Source of the DNA: Brachynemurus nebulosus
Taxonomy: Eukaryota > Arthropoda > Insecta > Neuroptera > Myrmeleontidae
Reading direction: 5' to 3'
NCBI GenBank assembly: GCA_035578155.1
Contig: JAPWDM010000005.1
Coordinates: 36,108,108 to 36,172,107 of the forward strand
Length of the DNA: 64,000 bases
Within the stretch, counting starts at the first letter, position 1. Each line of letters starts with the position of its first letter. Made by a program: the position numbers and the translations under genes. Shown here one piece after another: positions 11,100 to 22,098 of the stretch. Under the pieces are notes generated by a model. It was not told where the DNA came from. It worked only from the letters and a program-made list of their open reading frames with translations, and did no database searches.

Positions 11100-11907
11100 G
11101 GTTAAAAAATTCTGTTTGGTTTTTTGCTGGTCTTAATATTGAGGTTTACCGCCAAATAAAGTCAAATAATGAAATTACAAGTTTAAATTTTTTGGCGAAA
11201 ATAGAGGTAACAATTTATTTACTGGAATGGAACTTTCCTTTTGCTCGCTAGTTATACAAATATTTCTTCGCTAGGAAAATCAAGGAATACGAGAAAATAA
11301 CTCGCTAGAAATGTTGCCATTTTTTTTTCTTTTTTTTTTTTGCTCCTCACTTATATTGGGTTGAATCGAAAATTTGTTCGGATATTTACACGATCGGTTT
11401 ACGTCGATCTAACTGTGCGTGACGGTTCATACTTGTTTTACTATGTAAAATTTACTTTTGATGAGCGTATTGTATCAGTTTATCGCTTAATTTTGTTCAG
11501 TGATGGATTAGTCGTATACCGATATTAGAATCTATCTTATTCTGACAGTTTATGTACTTTTTAAAATAATTGTACATTATGTAGTACATAAAAACAAATG
11601 TAATGGATATTTTTCTTAGCATACAAAACATATGTATGACGATATATTATACATAGTGTTTTGTTGGAGTATGGTATTCGGTAGTCTAAAGTCGATAACA
11701 ATAAAAATAATATACTACAAAGTCAACCGTTTCGTTGTAGTGTGTTACATCTTAAGTTATATGTAATATAGCTTTATATTGTATCCAGAACATAGAAATA
11801 TTAGTGGTATTCCAGATAAAGAAAACCATAAGATTTTTGTTAGTCCAAGTTAACCAGTTTATGGGAGTATAATAAACTACAAACTCAACGGTGATCTTGC
11901 TATATAA
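11100..11907. other. No recognisable feature
   Basis: About 0.8 kb between the retroelement-like segment and a pogo-like MITE. A short open frame at 11340-11528 has no recognisable motif and is not called as a gene. Confidence 0.45.
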
Positions 11908-11909
11908 TA

Positions 11910-12355
11910 CAGCTGAACCTTTTTTGATGCGGTCTTTTCTGTGCAATTCTTTTTATGTGCTTTTCTACGCAATTTTAAAAAAAAAATGTCCATTTAAGAT
12001 TTTTAAGCATTTAAATAGTATTACATTGCATAAATATATAAATTATTGCATCATTAAGTTTTTTTAACAGCTATGTATTTATCCAATTTTACCTAATATT
12101 ATAAAAATAAAATAAAATGTTCTCATGTATAAATGAATGCTTTATCTTGTTTAGAAAAGCAGCTTCTAAGCAAATCGTGCGATTTTGAGCGTTTTGAGTT
12201 ATGAATTATATTTTCAATAAAACTTTGAAAGTTTTTTTCACAATCTGGAGTAAACTATACTTTTTAAAGCTATTTGTGAAGTATTTGAATATTTTCTTTT
12301 TTTGTACGATTCTTCTATGCGGTCCATATCCACCGCTTAAAAAAGAGTTCAGCTG
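11910..12355 (-). mobile_element. pogo-like MITE, copy 2 (reverse)
   Basis: A 446-bp element flanked by TA (11908-11909 and 12356-12357). Termini are CAGCTGAACC at the left and AAAGAGTTCAGCTG at the right. Internal landmarks of the 1990-2540 copy, such as the AAACGCTCAAAAC block and the AGATTGT/ACAATCTGGA block, occur in reverse order and orientation, so it is inserted in the opposite direction. It is shorter than the other copies, implying an internal deletion. Confidence 0.8.
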
Positions 12356-12502
12356 TAATATTAATTCAAAATTTTAATTTTAATATTAGCGAATGATTGT
12401 GTACATTACTAAATATGGTGAACTTTCGTCCGTATTTAAACCTACGTATAAATATTCATATGCTGACAATGTTTAACTAATAACAGAGATCTATTAAACA
12501 GA

Positions 12503-12570
12503 GATAGGTGCCATAGTGGTAAGACGCTTGACTATTACCAAATATTCTGAGTTCGATTCTAAGCTAACTT
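12503..12570 (+). ncRNA. tRNA-like Pol III promoter fragment (SINE head or tRNA pseudogene)
   Basis: The motif TAGTGGTAAGACGCTTGAC resembles an A-box/D-arm. About 30 nt downstream, GAGTTCGATTC is an exact B-box (GTTCGATTC). Spacing is right for a tRNA, but the acceptor and anticodon stems do not close well. The best reading is a tRNA-derived SINE head or a decayed tRNA. No second copy was seen in the window. Confidence 0.35.
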
Positions 12571-12599
12571 GGTTTTAATCACTATGTGATTTTTAATTA

Positions 12600-14150
12600 A
12601 ATTCCTACATTGATAAATCCTGTAAGCTAATGACACTATAGGTTAAAAAATATAATATAGATGACGTCTGTGCTAGGTTAAAATCTGACAAATGGACGTG
12701 GAAATCGCTGTTATTAATTACTGTCTGGTAGAATTTTTTAACTATTATTTTTTAACTGAAGTTAATTTTGGAAAATTCGCTATTTTATACAGAATGTTGC
12801 GACTTGAGTATTATTGATAAGCGGATACCTATATCTCTTTAATTTATCTATCTCTCATTTCGAATAAAAATTCTAAAAGTGTTCATTGGGTATTGAAGTA
12901 AAACTCACCTCAAATATTCTTCATGATTACGAAGTATTTTTCAAAGGCTAACTCGTAACTTAGTAATTTGTTTTGGGTGAAAAATGACAAAGAAAACATG
13001 TATTTTTTAATATTTATTTAGCCCATTTTACACACAATATCACTGAAAAGAGCTTGATATCATAGCATTTTATACATACAACTTGTGTATATTAGACTGT
13101 TTATAGTAAATACACATAATATCTCTGAATATACATACCTATATAAAATCGCTGTAGGTATTTACTTTATATACGCTGTATCCCATCCTCAGTTGCACTT
13201 TGTAGAATAAATTCTACATCTGCATCCCAGAGAAGTGTAGACTAGATACTTGTTTAATGTTGATTTTTGTTATTAGATATAAATTTAAATGAATTTAAAT
13301 ATACGTAAGTAGATTTTAAAAACGATGTGCTTTACAGCTTGTATGTCTGTATGGACCACGATGTTTATACAATAATTTCTACATTACCATTTTAGTAAAA
13401 AATAGTAAAAAAGGAACTCTTGTGATGAGACTTCAATGTCCATCCATCTGTATATCATTTCTCTCAGTTAAAATTCTACCATAGAATTTGGTACACTGAT
13501 AGAAACTGTTTGTCTACATTTGTTCCAGATGAAATAATTTTAGAAATATTTTTATTTGAGAAGAGATTAGAAATACGGGGTTGGAATTTGAAAATAGGTA
13601 CCAAGATCAAGTCGGATAACATATAAAAGGATTATGTTTATGCATTTCAAAACTACTTTCTTTTAAGTCGCGTTAGTTTTGAAGTTATGCCCAAAAATGT
13701 GGGAAAAAATACCGTTCTCCCTTCTTATTTCCGTAGTTTCAAAAATAGAAAATTGCATGTAAATATATATTACAGGAAAAATAAAACAAACCTCCAAATG
13801 TTTATAGCTTTTGCAAAAGTTAAAAAAAAAATTTACTGCGAAAGTTAACAGTTACCAGAGTTACAACATAATATATTATACGTTTTACTTGTTATACTAA
13901 AAATTAGTTAAAAAATAAATTAAAAATATCAAATTCGCAATTATTTTGGAAAAATTGACTTTAATAAAAGATAATAACAAAGGCTAACTAATTACGAAGG
14001 AACTGAACGTAACTATAAAACTATCCGCGAGGATTTGAGGTCTCAAACATGATCCAAAATTGAATTAGTGATAAACGCAATAGTTCCCAGAAAAGATTTT
14101 TGTCGGCCCTCCTTATTGCTCCAGCATCGACTGTATGATTTTAACTAGTA
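12600..14150. other. Mostly featureless; one dispersed repeat motif
   Basis: No gene is supported. The segment at about 13407-13455 (GGAACTCTTGTGATGAGACT, then TCAATGTCCATCCATCTG) resembles 59110-59155 (GGAACCCTTATGGTGAGACT, then TCCATGTCCGTCCGTATG). Both look like a short piece of the same interspersed repeat. Confidence 0.5.
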
Positions 14151-14152
14151 TA

Positions 14153-15236
14153 AAATATATACTACTATAAAAAATTAAGGGAACAAGAAAAAATTGCTAA
14201 ATTTTTAGTTATTTTTGAAGGGCTGTATTTACGTGAAAAATCGTCGTATCGAGATGATAAAAAAAGCATTTTGAAGCTTCAAGATTCTGGTTTTGAGATC
14301 TTTTGTCCAAAAAATTTTAGGAGTGACAGTTATCGAGTAATTCTAAGGAATACCACAAAAATTGATATTGAAAATATTTTGCTCTATTTTTTCCGGGCTT
14401 GAAAAATTTTTTTACAGTAAAGTCGTGGTATTGACTTGATAGCCTGTTTATTCAGCTTCAATTTCCTTTTTAAAATTTTTCTCTACGTTGAATCGTTCCG
14501 GAGATATCCAACTTTGAATGCAAAAAGATCCTTTCTGTTTTAACCATCGATATCTCAGTAACCAGTGATCGGACAGAAAATTGAAGGGCAGTTTTGGAAT
14601 CTTGATAAATTTCCTACAAAGCTGTGCTGCGTACTTGAGGAAAAAAACTTTTTTTCATCTTCAATTTTAACCTGAAAAATGTGAAAAAAAGGACTGTTTT
14701 CCTTGTTGCGAAAAATTGTCCGCATCCTTGCGAGTACTGATGGAGAATTTAATATTTGTACGAATTTTTATCCGTCTGCCAAAAATTCCAAAACTGCCCT
14801 TCAATTTTCTGTCCGATCACTGGTTACTGAGATATCCATGGTTAAAGCAAAAATGATCCTTTTGCATTCAAAGTTGGATATCTCCGGAACAATTCAATGT
14901 AGAGAAAAATTTTAAAAAGTAAATTGAAGCTGAATAAACAGGCTATCAAGTCAATACCATGGCTTTAGTGTAAAAAATTTTTCAAGCCCGTAGACCGAAA
15001 AAGAAGAGTAAAAAATTTTCTATTTTTTATTTTTGTGTTATTCCTTAGGATTGCTCGATAACTGTCAGTTCTAAGATTTTTTGGATGAAAGATCTCAAAA
15101 CTAGAATCTTGGAGCTTCAAAATGATTTTTTTATCATCTGGATGCGACCATTTTTCACGTAAATACAGCCCTTCAAAAATCACTAAAAAATTAACAATTT
15201 TTTTTTGTTCCCTTTTTTTTTGTAGTAATATATAAG
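14153..15236. mobile_element. 1.1-kb foldback (hairpin) element
   Basis: The whole interval reads as an imperfect palindrome. Left-arm blocks at 14178 (GGGAACAAGAAAAAATTGC), 14219 (AGGGCTGTATTTACGTGAAA), 14432 (TTGACTTGATAGCCTGTTTA) and 14563 (CCAGTGATCGGACAGAAAAT) recur in inverted order at about 15212, 15174, 14952 and 14820. Arms are about 480 bp around a centre near 14690. The open frames within it are mirror-image fragments of the repeat, not genes. No TSD was resolved. Confidence 0.8.
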
Positions 15237-15239
15237 TAA

Positions 15240-16230
15240 ATTATTGAGAAAATTGAAAAGAGACGAAATAATAAACACAAAATATTCTATACGGTTTTGA
15301 CTAAATCTTGGTGGGAAGAAAGTTAATCACCTTTGGTTTAGTATGACGCGAGAGTTTTTGGGTTATACCCATTCGAGTGAATGAGTGCACTCACAGCGAT
15401 CATTCGCTCAATTTCGCTTTCGTGGGCAACTTCCCGCACTTATTGAACAATATACTATATTTTCTTGTATCTCATTGTCCCAAAATCAAGGCAAAAATTA
15501 AATATATCTCCAACAAAAGACAGCACAGTTCTGCATCGCAGTTATTCCGTTTATTTAAACATGCATTATTTCTTCACTTGTATATTTTGCTCTTCTATTT
15601 TTCTTTTCTTTCATGTTTTGGCTTTCTGTTAAAAGTTGTGAATCTTCGGTGTTATTTGTTGCACTTTATATGTTGTTCACAATTGTTTTCCTTGTACTGT
15701 TTGTTATCTGTTTCGTCCATAAAACAAAACACAGTTGCTGAACTGATGAACGAGTGTAAGTATATGAGCATTGAATGAGTAAACGAAAATGTGAACAAAC
15801 GAGTTAGCAGTAAACAAGTAGATGATGATAAGAACGAGTTGGTTCTCGTTTCGGTTCTAGTCCATTTAGCGGTCACGATCGATTATACTTCTTGCACAAC
15901 AGTTTGGATACAACAACAACATATTTCCTTGTTCAATTTCTCGTTTTTTGTATTTTTATTAAAAAAGAAGCTCAATAAGTGAACAAAATGTTTCAAGTAA
16001 TTTTTTGTTACTTCTATTCTTTCACTGTTATGTTTATTGTTTTGTGTGCATCTTTTTGTTTTGGCTTACATGGCCAATTTTATTGTTTCGACTCCAGTCA
16101 ATATTGTGAAACAGATTTTATTGAAATATTCTGTCGGGCCAATTTTATTCTTTGTTTCTTAGTGTGATAGTTGTACGTCGTGTCATGTCGTTACTATTTT
16201 ATATTTTTTGATTTGTTAGTTACTAAAACT
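15240..16230. other. Less AT-rich unassigned block with 133-codon open frame
   Basis: This block has visibly more G/C and pyrimidine tracts than its flanks. It holds an open frame at 15377-15778 (+) whose product is rich in Leu, Phe, Cys and Ser with a very hydrophobic middle. That profile is typical of translated pyrimidine-rich non-coding DNA. No domain is recognised. It could be an untranslated exon, a degraded retroelement or chance sequence. Confidence 0.25.
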
Positions 16231-16238
16231 GAAGTTAA

Positions 16239-17115
16239 GGGAGGTTTACTTGAGAGTCATTAAAAAAAATACATTTTTTTTTTTTTTTTTTGCAGAAATT
16301 GGTAGCTAATTATGTGTAGAATATGTTCCCAAAGTGATTTTGCTGAAAGTAATTTAAGGGAAGGTTTACTTGAGATTTGATAAAAAAAAATCGATTTTTT
16401 TTGCCGAAATTGATAGCAAATTATGTGTAGAATATGTTCCCAAAGTGATTTTACTGAAAATAATTTAAAAGCAAGATTCTTGCACATCAATTGAATCCAG
16501 CTTTCTATAAAAGAAAAATCAAAAACGTAGTTCACGCAATAATGAGTATTAAATATAAAATTTTGAAAATACGTTTCTTTATATATATTTTATAATATCT
16601 CGGAACTACATTTTTGGAACTGATTCGATGGACCATTTTTTTAATTTTTTATTTTAAAGATAATTCAATTCTTCGGCACCTCTACCTAAGTTCGATACAC
16701 TTTCAATATTTTTTTATTTTTAAGTTTACTTTAAAGAACGAAAAATAAGATAAAAATCGTAATCAAAAGTTCAAACATCCGCCATTTTTTTTTCTTTCAG
16801 CAATTTATTGATATTATAGGTAGAGGTGCCGGTACTCTTCATATATTTTATAAATCTTTTTTGTTTTTGGATTTCGGTGGTTTATTACCGGCGCTAGGAT
16901 GTCCGCCAACAAGGCATTAGATTTTCGGATCGTCACACTGCAGTATCTATAAAATGGACAATTTTTTATATTTTTCCTTGAAAAATTTTTTTTGTATAGT
17001 TTATAATACTTAATAAATATGTGTACAAAATTTGAAATTGATATTTACTTCCGTTCTTGAGAAAAAAATTCTAGAAAAATACATAATTTTTAAGAACTCT
17101 CCAGTAAACCTCCCC
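16239..17115. mobile_element. TTAA-flanked TIR element A
   Basis: Flanked by TTAA at 16235-16238 and 17116-17119. Inverted termini are GGGAGGTTTACTTGAGA at the left and AGTAAACCTCCCC at the right. The first ~115 bp are tandemly duplicated: GTAGAATATGTTCCCAAAGT occurs near 16316 and again near 16424, and TTAAGGGAAGGTTTACTTGAG recurs at 16351. A TTAA target fits piggyBac or Kolobok. The G-rich 5' tip is unlike the usual CCC start of piggyBac. It has no coding capacity and is 877 bp, close in size to the elements at 26809 and 52889. Confidence 0.65.
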
Positions 17116-17200
17116 TTAATAAACAATTTCCCTGATAGTTTTGTTAGGAAGGTCAATGTTGCATCTTCCCAATTTCAGGCTATAATATGTATATTCTTGT

Positions 17201-17606
17201 TAGGGATGTTATGAATATGAAATTTCGGACACGGACATTTAAAAGCATTTTTTTCGGTTTCGTTTCAGTTACGGATATGTAATCATATCGGATAATGTTT
17301 CGAATACGGTTACGGTTACGGATAATTGCTTCCAGCAAACATTTTCTTTTTTTTTTTAGAAAAAAAGGGGAAAATTTTACCCCAAAAAGTGAACGCCAAA
17401 CACAAGTCACCGGCAATCTATCAGGAGAAATACATGCAGCAAAAATTTGCGTCAATTTAACCTCAGCTTTTCGACGGCAGTTGTCTGTTATTATCCGAAA
17501 CAAATCCGAAACTTTTATTTTCGGATACGGTTTCGGTTTCGGATATGTAATTATTTCGGATATCCGGTAGTTTCGGTTACGGTTACGGATATCCATAACA
17601 TCCCTA
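17201..17606. mobile_element. hAT-like MITE with TAGGGATGTTAT termini
   Basis: A 406-bp element with TIRs TAGGGATGTTATG and CATAACATCCCTA. It is flanked by ATTCTTGT (17193-17200) and ATTTTTGT (17607-17614), an 8-bp TSD with one mismatch. Subterminal regions are packed with TTTCGGTTACGGATA-type motifs in both orientations, probable transposase-binding repeats. The overlapping open frames on both strands come from these repeats. TSD length and terminal sequence fit the hAT superfamily. Confidence 0.85.
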
Positions 17607-17614
17607 ATTTTTGT

Positions 17615-18365
17615 ACTATTAATCAGTTTTTTCAGGTTTGCATACTCTCATAAGAGTTCTGTGATACTGAACTCTTATAATTTCATCATAGTCGTCCCTT
17701 CATCTATCTATTCCTTCGTCTATTTGCCTATCATATCGTCATAGTTACGCACCTAGTTATGGACATGAAATCTCGAATGACTCGTTCTACCATCGATTGC
17801 AAAATATCGCCAGCTTTAATGTAGTGTGCAATATGTTTTCTATCTAACTTCTCATTCAACTGTGGACCAAAAATATCCAAAAGAACTATCCGTTGTGGCG
17901 TTATTTGAGCTTAGCGATTGCTTTAGGTATGAATAATCTAATTGCCAAAATCAGGTCAGGAATGGAAAAAGTTTAAGTAACGCCGTTCTAGTATATAGGA
18001 AATATAGAAAATACAACCACTTTTATCTACAGTTTGCTATACATTATAATAGTACGACTGTACAACCACATCAACTTGATGTGCAGTCTCATGGGAATAT
18101 ATTAAACCGAAAATGTTGACATTAAATAGACAATATGTTATGTTTTGACAGATATGTTAGCAATATCGTCTTAAATGAAAGTAATAATTAAGTAGGTATA
18201 AATACTATTTTCCTTTTCTTCACTAAATTTAAATAAAATCTTAAAATATTATATTTGATGAATGAAATAAACAAAAACTTGATTTAATTATATTTAATTA
18301 GATCTCTTCTAACAAAAATTAATATACCTATGGGGTTTTTAGTATTGAATAACAACTGAATAGAA
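17615..18365. other. No recognisable feature
   Basis: About 750 bp with no supported gene or repeat boundary. A segment near 17655-17750 resembles the decayed GTCC-rich repeat seen at 13.4 and 59.1 kb, but only weakly. Confidence 0.4.
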
Positions 18366-18792
18366 TACAGTTGATCCTTTTTTTGTGCGGTGGAGGGGAC
18401 CGCATAAAAAAATCCCACAAAAAAAATATATTCAAAAATAACATAAATAGCTATAAAAAGTATAATTCGATCCAGATTGTATAAAAAACTTTTTTATGCG
18501 GTTGGTCGGGACCGCATAAAAATAGTTTCATCAAAAAAACATCATTCAAAACGCTCAAAACTTAGAAATTTCCTTAGAAGTTGCTTCTATAAACAAGATA
18601 AAGCATTAATTTACACGTAGAAAAATTTTATTTCAATTTTATAATATTATGAAAATTTTGAAAAATACATGTGTAAATTAAATGATGCAATAACTAATGT
18701 TCTTATGCAATGTATTGATTAAATGCTTAAAAGCCGTTAAAAAGTATTTTTATAAAAGAAAGTTATTATAGTAATTGTTAAAGTTTCTAACT

Positions 18793-18801
18793 GTCTCGTG
18801 A
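18793..18801. repeat. 9-bp target-site duplication, left copy
   Basis: GTCTCGTGA directly precedes the nested foldback element and is repeated exactly at 20371-20379 directly after it. Confidence 0.9.
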
Positions 18802-20370
18802 GGCATCATGACGCTGGCCGGAAGTTTTTTTGTAGTCAAAATTTAATAACTTCAGTCGATTGTAGGCCGTTTGTAGATGTTTGTAGTATATTTATTTTCG
18901 TTTGTAGCCCTTTAGTTTATTTGTAATTAACAATCAAAATTTTGTACTGAAGTTAGCCGGAAGCAATCGTGAATGTAATTTTTTTGGTAACAATAGAAAG
19001 ATTATCGTTTGTAGTGTCTAAATATAACGTTAAAATGTTAATAGGGTCGCCTGATGAAGCATAATTAATTAAAAAGTTGTTTAAAAAAATTGCGCATGCG
19101 CACCATTTTAAATTTGCTCCATGTGAGTTCGTTATTTTAAATTTGAGGCATGTATAGGTTTTATTGCATTATATTATTCAAAATTTAACAGATTGCGTTT
19201 ATGATCACAGTAAAATTTAGTCAAAAAGTTTTCGATTTTTAATTAATTATGAAAGATAATAATAATAAATTATTAATGAAAGATAGATAATAACAATAAA
19301 TAATTTTCTATTGTGTTAAACCTGTTATTGAGTTAACTACTTGAAACGTGGCTCGTTACAAGAAAACTTCAGTTTGGTTAAAAGTAACAAATCAGTTATT
19401 TTCATATTAAGTAAATTATTTTTTAAAGAATTGTTTCAGTAACTGATGAGTTTGTTTAATTTGCACATTTTTGAAAATGCTTGTGAGATTTTATTATTTA
19501 AAGCTACTATTTTTTTAGAATTTTTCATTCATACCAATTGCTGACACAAGTTTAAAAGAAACTACGATGTATTTCTGATAGTGTATTAAGAAAAATTATT
19601 TTAATAATATGTATTATATATTATTAAACATGTTTTATTGAAATAAAAAATTACTTTTTTAAAATTCATTGTTTTATTTTTATTTTCAAAAATATAACAA
19701 CCTCATAAGACGACATAATTATTCTGTTACATGTGGTTAATTTTTTGTTTTAATTTTGAAGTTTTAAAGCATATAAGATTAGATATCAAGATATTCTAGA
19801 AACCATTGTCGAAATAAAATCCATTGCACTCTTCTCTTTGCGATAAAAGTACATGAGTTTAAAAATGTGAAGGTGTAAGAAGTTTTCCTTTTTAAGAGTT
19901 TATTATTCTTATCTTTCATAATTAATTAAAAATAAAAAAAAACTTTTAGATCAAATTTTACTGTAATCATAAACGCAATCTGTTAAATTTTGAATAATAT
20001 GATGCAATAAAACATATACATGCCTCAAATTTAAAATAACGAACTCACATGGAGCAAATTTAAAATGGTACGCATGCGCATTTTTTTTAAATAACTTTTT
20101 AATTAATTATGCTTCATCAGGCGACCTTACTAACATTTTACCGTTATATTTAGACACTACAAACGATAATCTTTCTATTGTTACCAAAAAAAATTACATT
20201 CACGATTGCTTCCGGCTAACTTCAGTACAAAATTTTGATTGTTAATTACAAATAAACTAAAGGGCTACAAACGAAAATAATTATACTACAAACATCTACA
20301 AACGGCCTACAATCGATTGAAGTTATTAAATTTTGACTACAAAAAAACTTCCGGCCAGCGTCATGATGCC
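18802..20370. mobile_element. Mutator-like foldback element with ~470-bp TIRs
   Basis: A 1,569-bp element bounded by a perfect 9-bp TSD (18793-18801 and 20371-20379). Its termini GGCATCATGACGCTGGCCGG are exactly inverted at the right end. Arms run about 18802-19275 and 19900-20370 with high identity. Within the arms GTTTGTAG recurs several times as a subterminal repeat. The ~620-bp core (19276-19900) has no ORF. A 9-bp TSD with long TIRs is the hallmark of Mutator-like (MULE) foldback elements. It must depend on a transposase supplied from elsewhere. Confidence 0.88.
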
Positions 20371-20379
20371 GTCTCGTGA
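20371..20379. repeat. 9-bp target-site duplication, right copy
   Basis: An exact copy of GTCTCGTGA, marking the right edge of the nested Mutator-like element. Confidence 0.9.
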
Positions 20380-20530
20380 TTTTGATTCACATTATGCATC
20401 AGGGGCCATTTTTTACAAACCGCATAAAATAAAGTTACATAAAAATGCTCGCACAAAAAAAACCGCACAAAAAAAGATAGCATAAAAAAAAGTACAGCTG
20501 TATATAAATAATAGTATATTACGTGATTGA

Positions 20531-20628
20531 GGTTGTAAATTGCATATTACACACGAGCGAAAAAGTTACGCAAGAGCCGCGTAGCGGCGAGTGCGTAATT
20601 GCACGAATGTGTAATATGCCTTACAACC
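20531..20628. repeat. 98-bp nested hairpin (cruciform-prone)
   Basis: The outer stem GGTTGTAAATTGCATATTAC (20531-20550) pairs with GTAATATGCCTTACAACC (20611-20628). The inner stem TTACGC...GCCGC pairs with GCGGC...GCGTAA around a 3-nt GTA loop near 20582. It is far more GC-rich at its tip than the surroundings. A further inverted pair (TACTTTATCTACGACTA near 20641 and TAGTCGTAGATAAAATA near 20984) suggests it is one end of a ~480-bp element ending near 21003. Confidence 0.75.
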
Positions 20629-21029
20629 GAGGTACGTACTATACTTTATCTACGACTAACATGCAATTCACAATAAACGATAAAAATTTGGTACAAATCT
20701 ACAAATACAATACATTAAAATTAGGCAGTATTTGAAGTTTATTAAAAACAAACGTAAACATTCAGTTACTAGGTAAAATTTTTGAACAAATTCTAATATA
20801 ATATGTATATCATGCATATCACTGTATAATATATAATATAAGAATTAACAAAAGTGTAGTAGGCTTTGGTATTTTGACTATACATGCGTGTAAAGAGCAT
20901 TTTTTGTACAGCTGGGTATATGGCTGTATGTAAAACGTAGTTTACTTAGATAGTATTTTGTACAATACACTAGCAATTTCATTGTAGTCGTAGATAAAAT
21001 ATTTTAGACAACAAAACATTTCTAAAATA

Positions 21030-21250
21030 CAAGTAGAAGAAGGTGCTCTGCTACGCACGGCTTTATTTTTATTTTGAATATAGACGTTATATTTAGGTAT
21101 TGACAAAAATTGAAAATGTCGAAATCTAAACCAACGGCAATAATTAGATGAAACTTATATAGGAATTTCGCGCTATTTTCGCGCTCGACATAACTGCTGT
21201 TAATATCTTTCCAACGCCTATAGTTTCCCGGAAAATCAGAAAAATTCATT
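21030..21250 (-). repeat. Probable repeat terminus, unclassified
   Basis: On the minus strand the segment ends with AAAGCCGTGCGTAGCAGAGC, a GC-rich edge of the type found at ends of dispersed insect repeats. It lacks the CTRR-T ending required for a Helitron. The open frame across it (75 codons, minus) shows no known motif. Confidence 0.3.
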
Positions 21251-21414
21251 TGACCAGCATATCATATAGGTACCTATATATAATTCGATTTTTATAGATA
21301 ATTATGAATTTTAGCAATCGAGCATAAAGCTTTGCAAATTTTTATAATAATAGGTACTGTATAGAATATTTATTGTTTTCTTTTTCTTGCTCGTCAGTTG
21401 TATTTAGTTCGCCC

Positions 21415-21550
21415 TCTTCCCCCCCCCCCCAAAAAAAAATACATTTGGCAAGCAAAAAAAGCTCATTTACAACCAAAATGCCGCCCTTTGAAGTTTCCGC
21501 CAGGCCAAATGCACAGATTGCCCGCCCCTAAAGACAGCCCTATCAGCCAT
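21415..21550. mobile_element. Degraded hAT-type MITE fragment
   Basis: The phrases CCGCCAGGCCAAATGCACAG and CCGCCCCTAAAGACAGCCCT resemble the GGGGCGG-rich interior and GGCCCTG end of the intact MITE at 30010-30204, read on the opposite strand. A C12 run lies at its left. Boundaries and TSD are lost. Confidence 0.4.
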
Positions 21551-22098
21551 AACGCATTTTATTCATAAAGTTCTTCATTATGTGCTTGTTCCATAAATAG
21601 CTAGTACTGACTCAATATACTCTAATAATACAAACTGATGTTTTTTATGTGAATAAACGTTTTAAAGTTTGATGCAATTTTTAACTAGAACGAACTATTC
21701 TAGTATCTCCGAGGTATATTTTTCTTATCAGTTTCTAATTAAGGATTTTGAAGTACGTACATTGGAATTTCTCTACTCGACGGTTTTTGTTCCAATAACT
21801 TTTAATATGCATATCGTATAAACATGTCTTGTATTAGAATATACGAAAATGTTTTCTCTTTGACTCTATATTAATTAAGTCGGTCCATCTATTGACTGTT
21901 AAGTTTAAATATCTACTCATGCCCTATATGAATATACGTAAACGTACTTACAAAATAACATTTTCCGAGGTCTTCCGTCTATTATATATTTTATTGTGTA
22001 TATAGTGTCTGTTCTCATATATTTGACAGCAATTTATTTTTTAATAAAATATAATTCAATTATGAATACACCATATATGTCGTTGTATTAAATATTAC

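Larger units (their letters stand above)
18368..20500 (+). mobile_element. pogo-like MITE, copy 3, split by a nested element
   Basis: Flanked by TA (18366-18367 and 20501-20502), with termini CAGTTGATCCTTTTTTT and AAAAAAGTACAGCTG. Removing the inserted Mutator-like element and one 9-bp TSD copy leaves about 555 bp, colinear with the copy at 1990-2540. Shared blocks include TTCGATCCAGATTGTA, AAACGCTCAAAACTTAGAAA and the AAATGCTTAAAAGCC region. The insertion shows that this pogo-like copy is older than the nested element. Confidence 0.85.

Noticed and set aside
15377..15778. 133-codon open frame, the second longest in the window
   Set aside because: The product is dominated by Phe, Leu, Cys and Ser runs, as expected from pyrimidine-rich DNA, with no motif and no clear start context or splice signals.
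17180..17596. 138-codon minus-strand open frame rich in Arg-Asn and Pro-Lys repeats
   Set aside because: It lies almost wholly within the hAT MITE at 17201-17606 and is produced by its repeated TTTCGGTTACGGATA motifs.
19045..19060. CCTGATGAAGC inside the Mutator-like arm, also resembling a hammerhead box
   Set aside because: There is no correctly placed GAAA strand or flanking helices.
21030..21070. Possible Helitron 3' end on the minus strand
   Set aside because: There is a GC-rich edge but no CTRR followed by T and no terminal hairpin.
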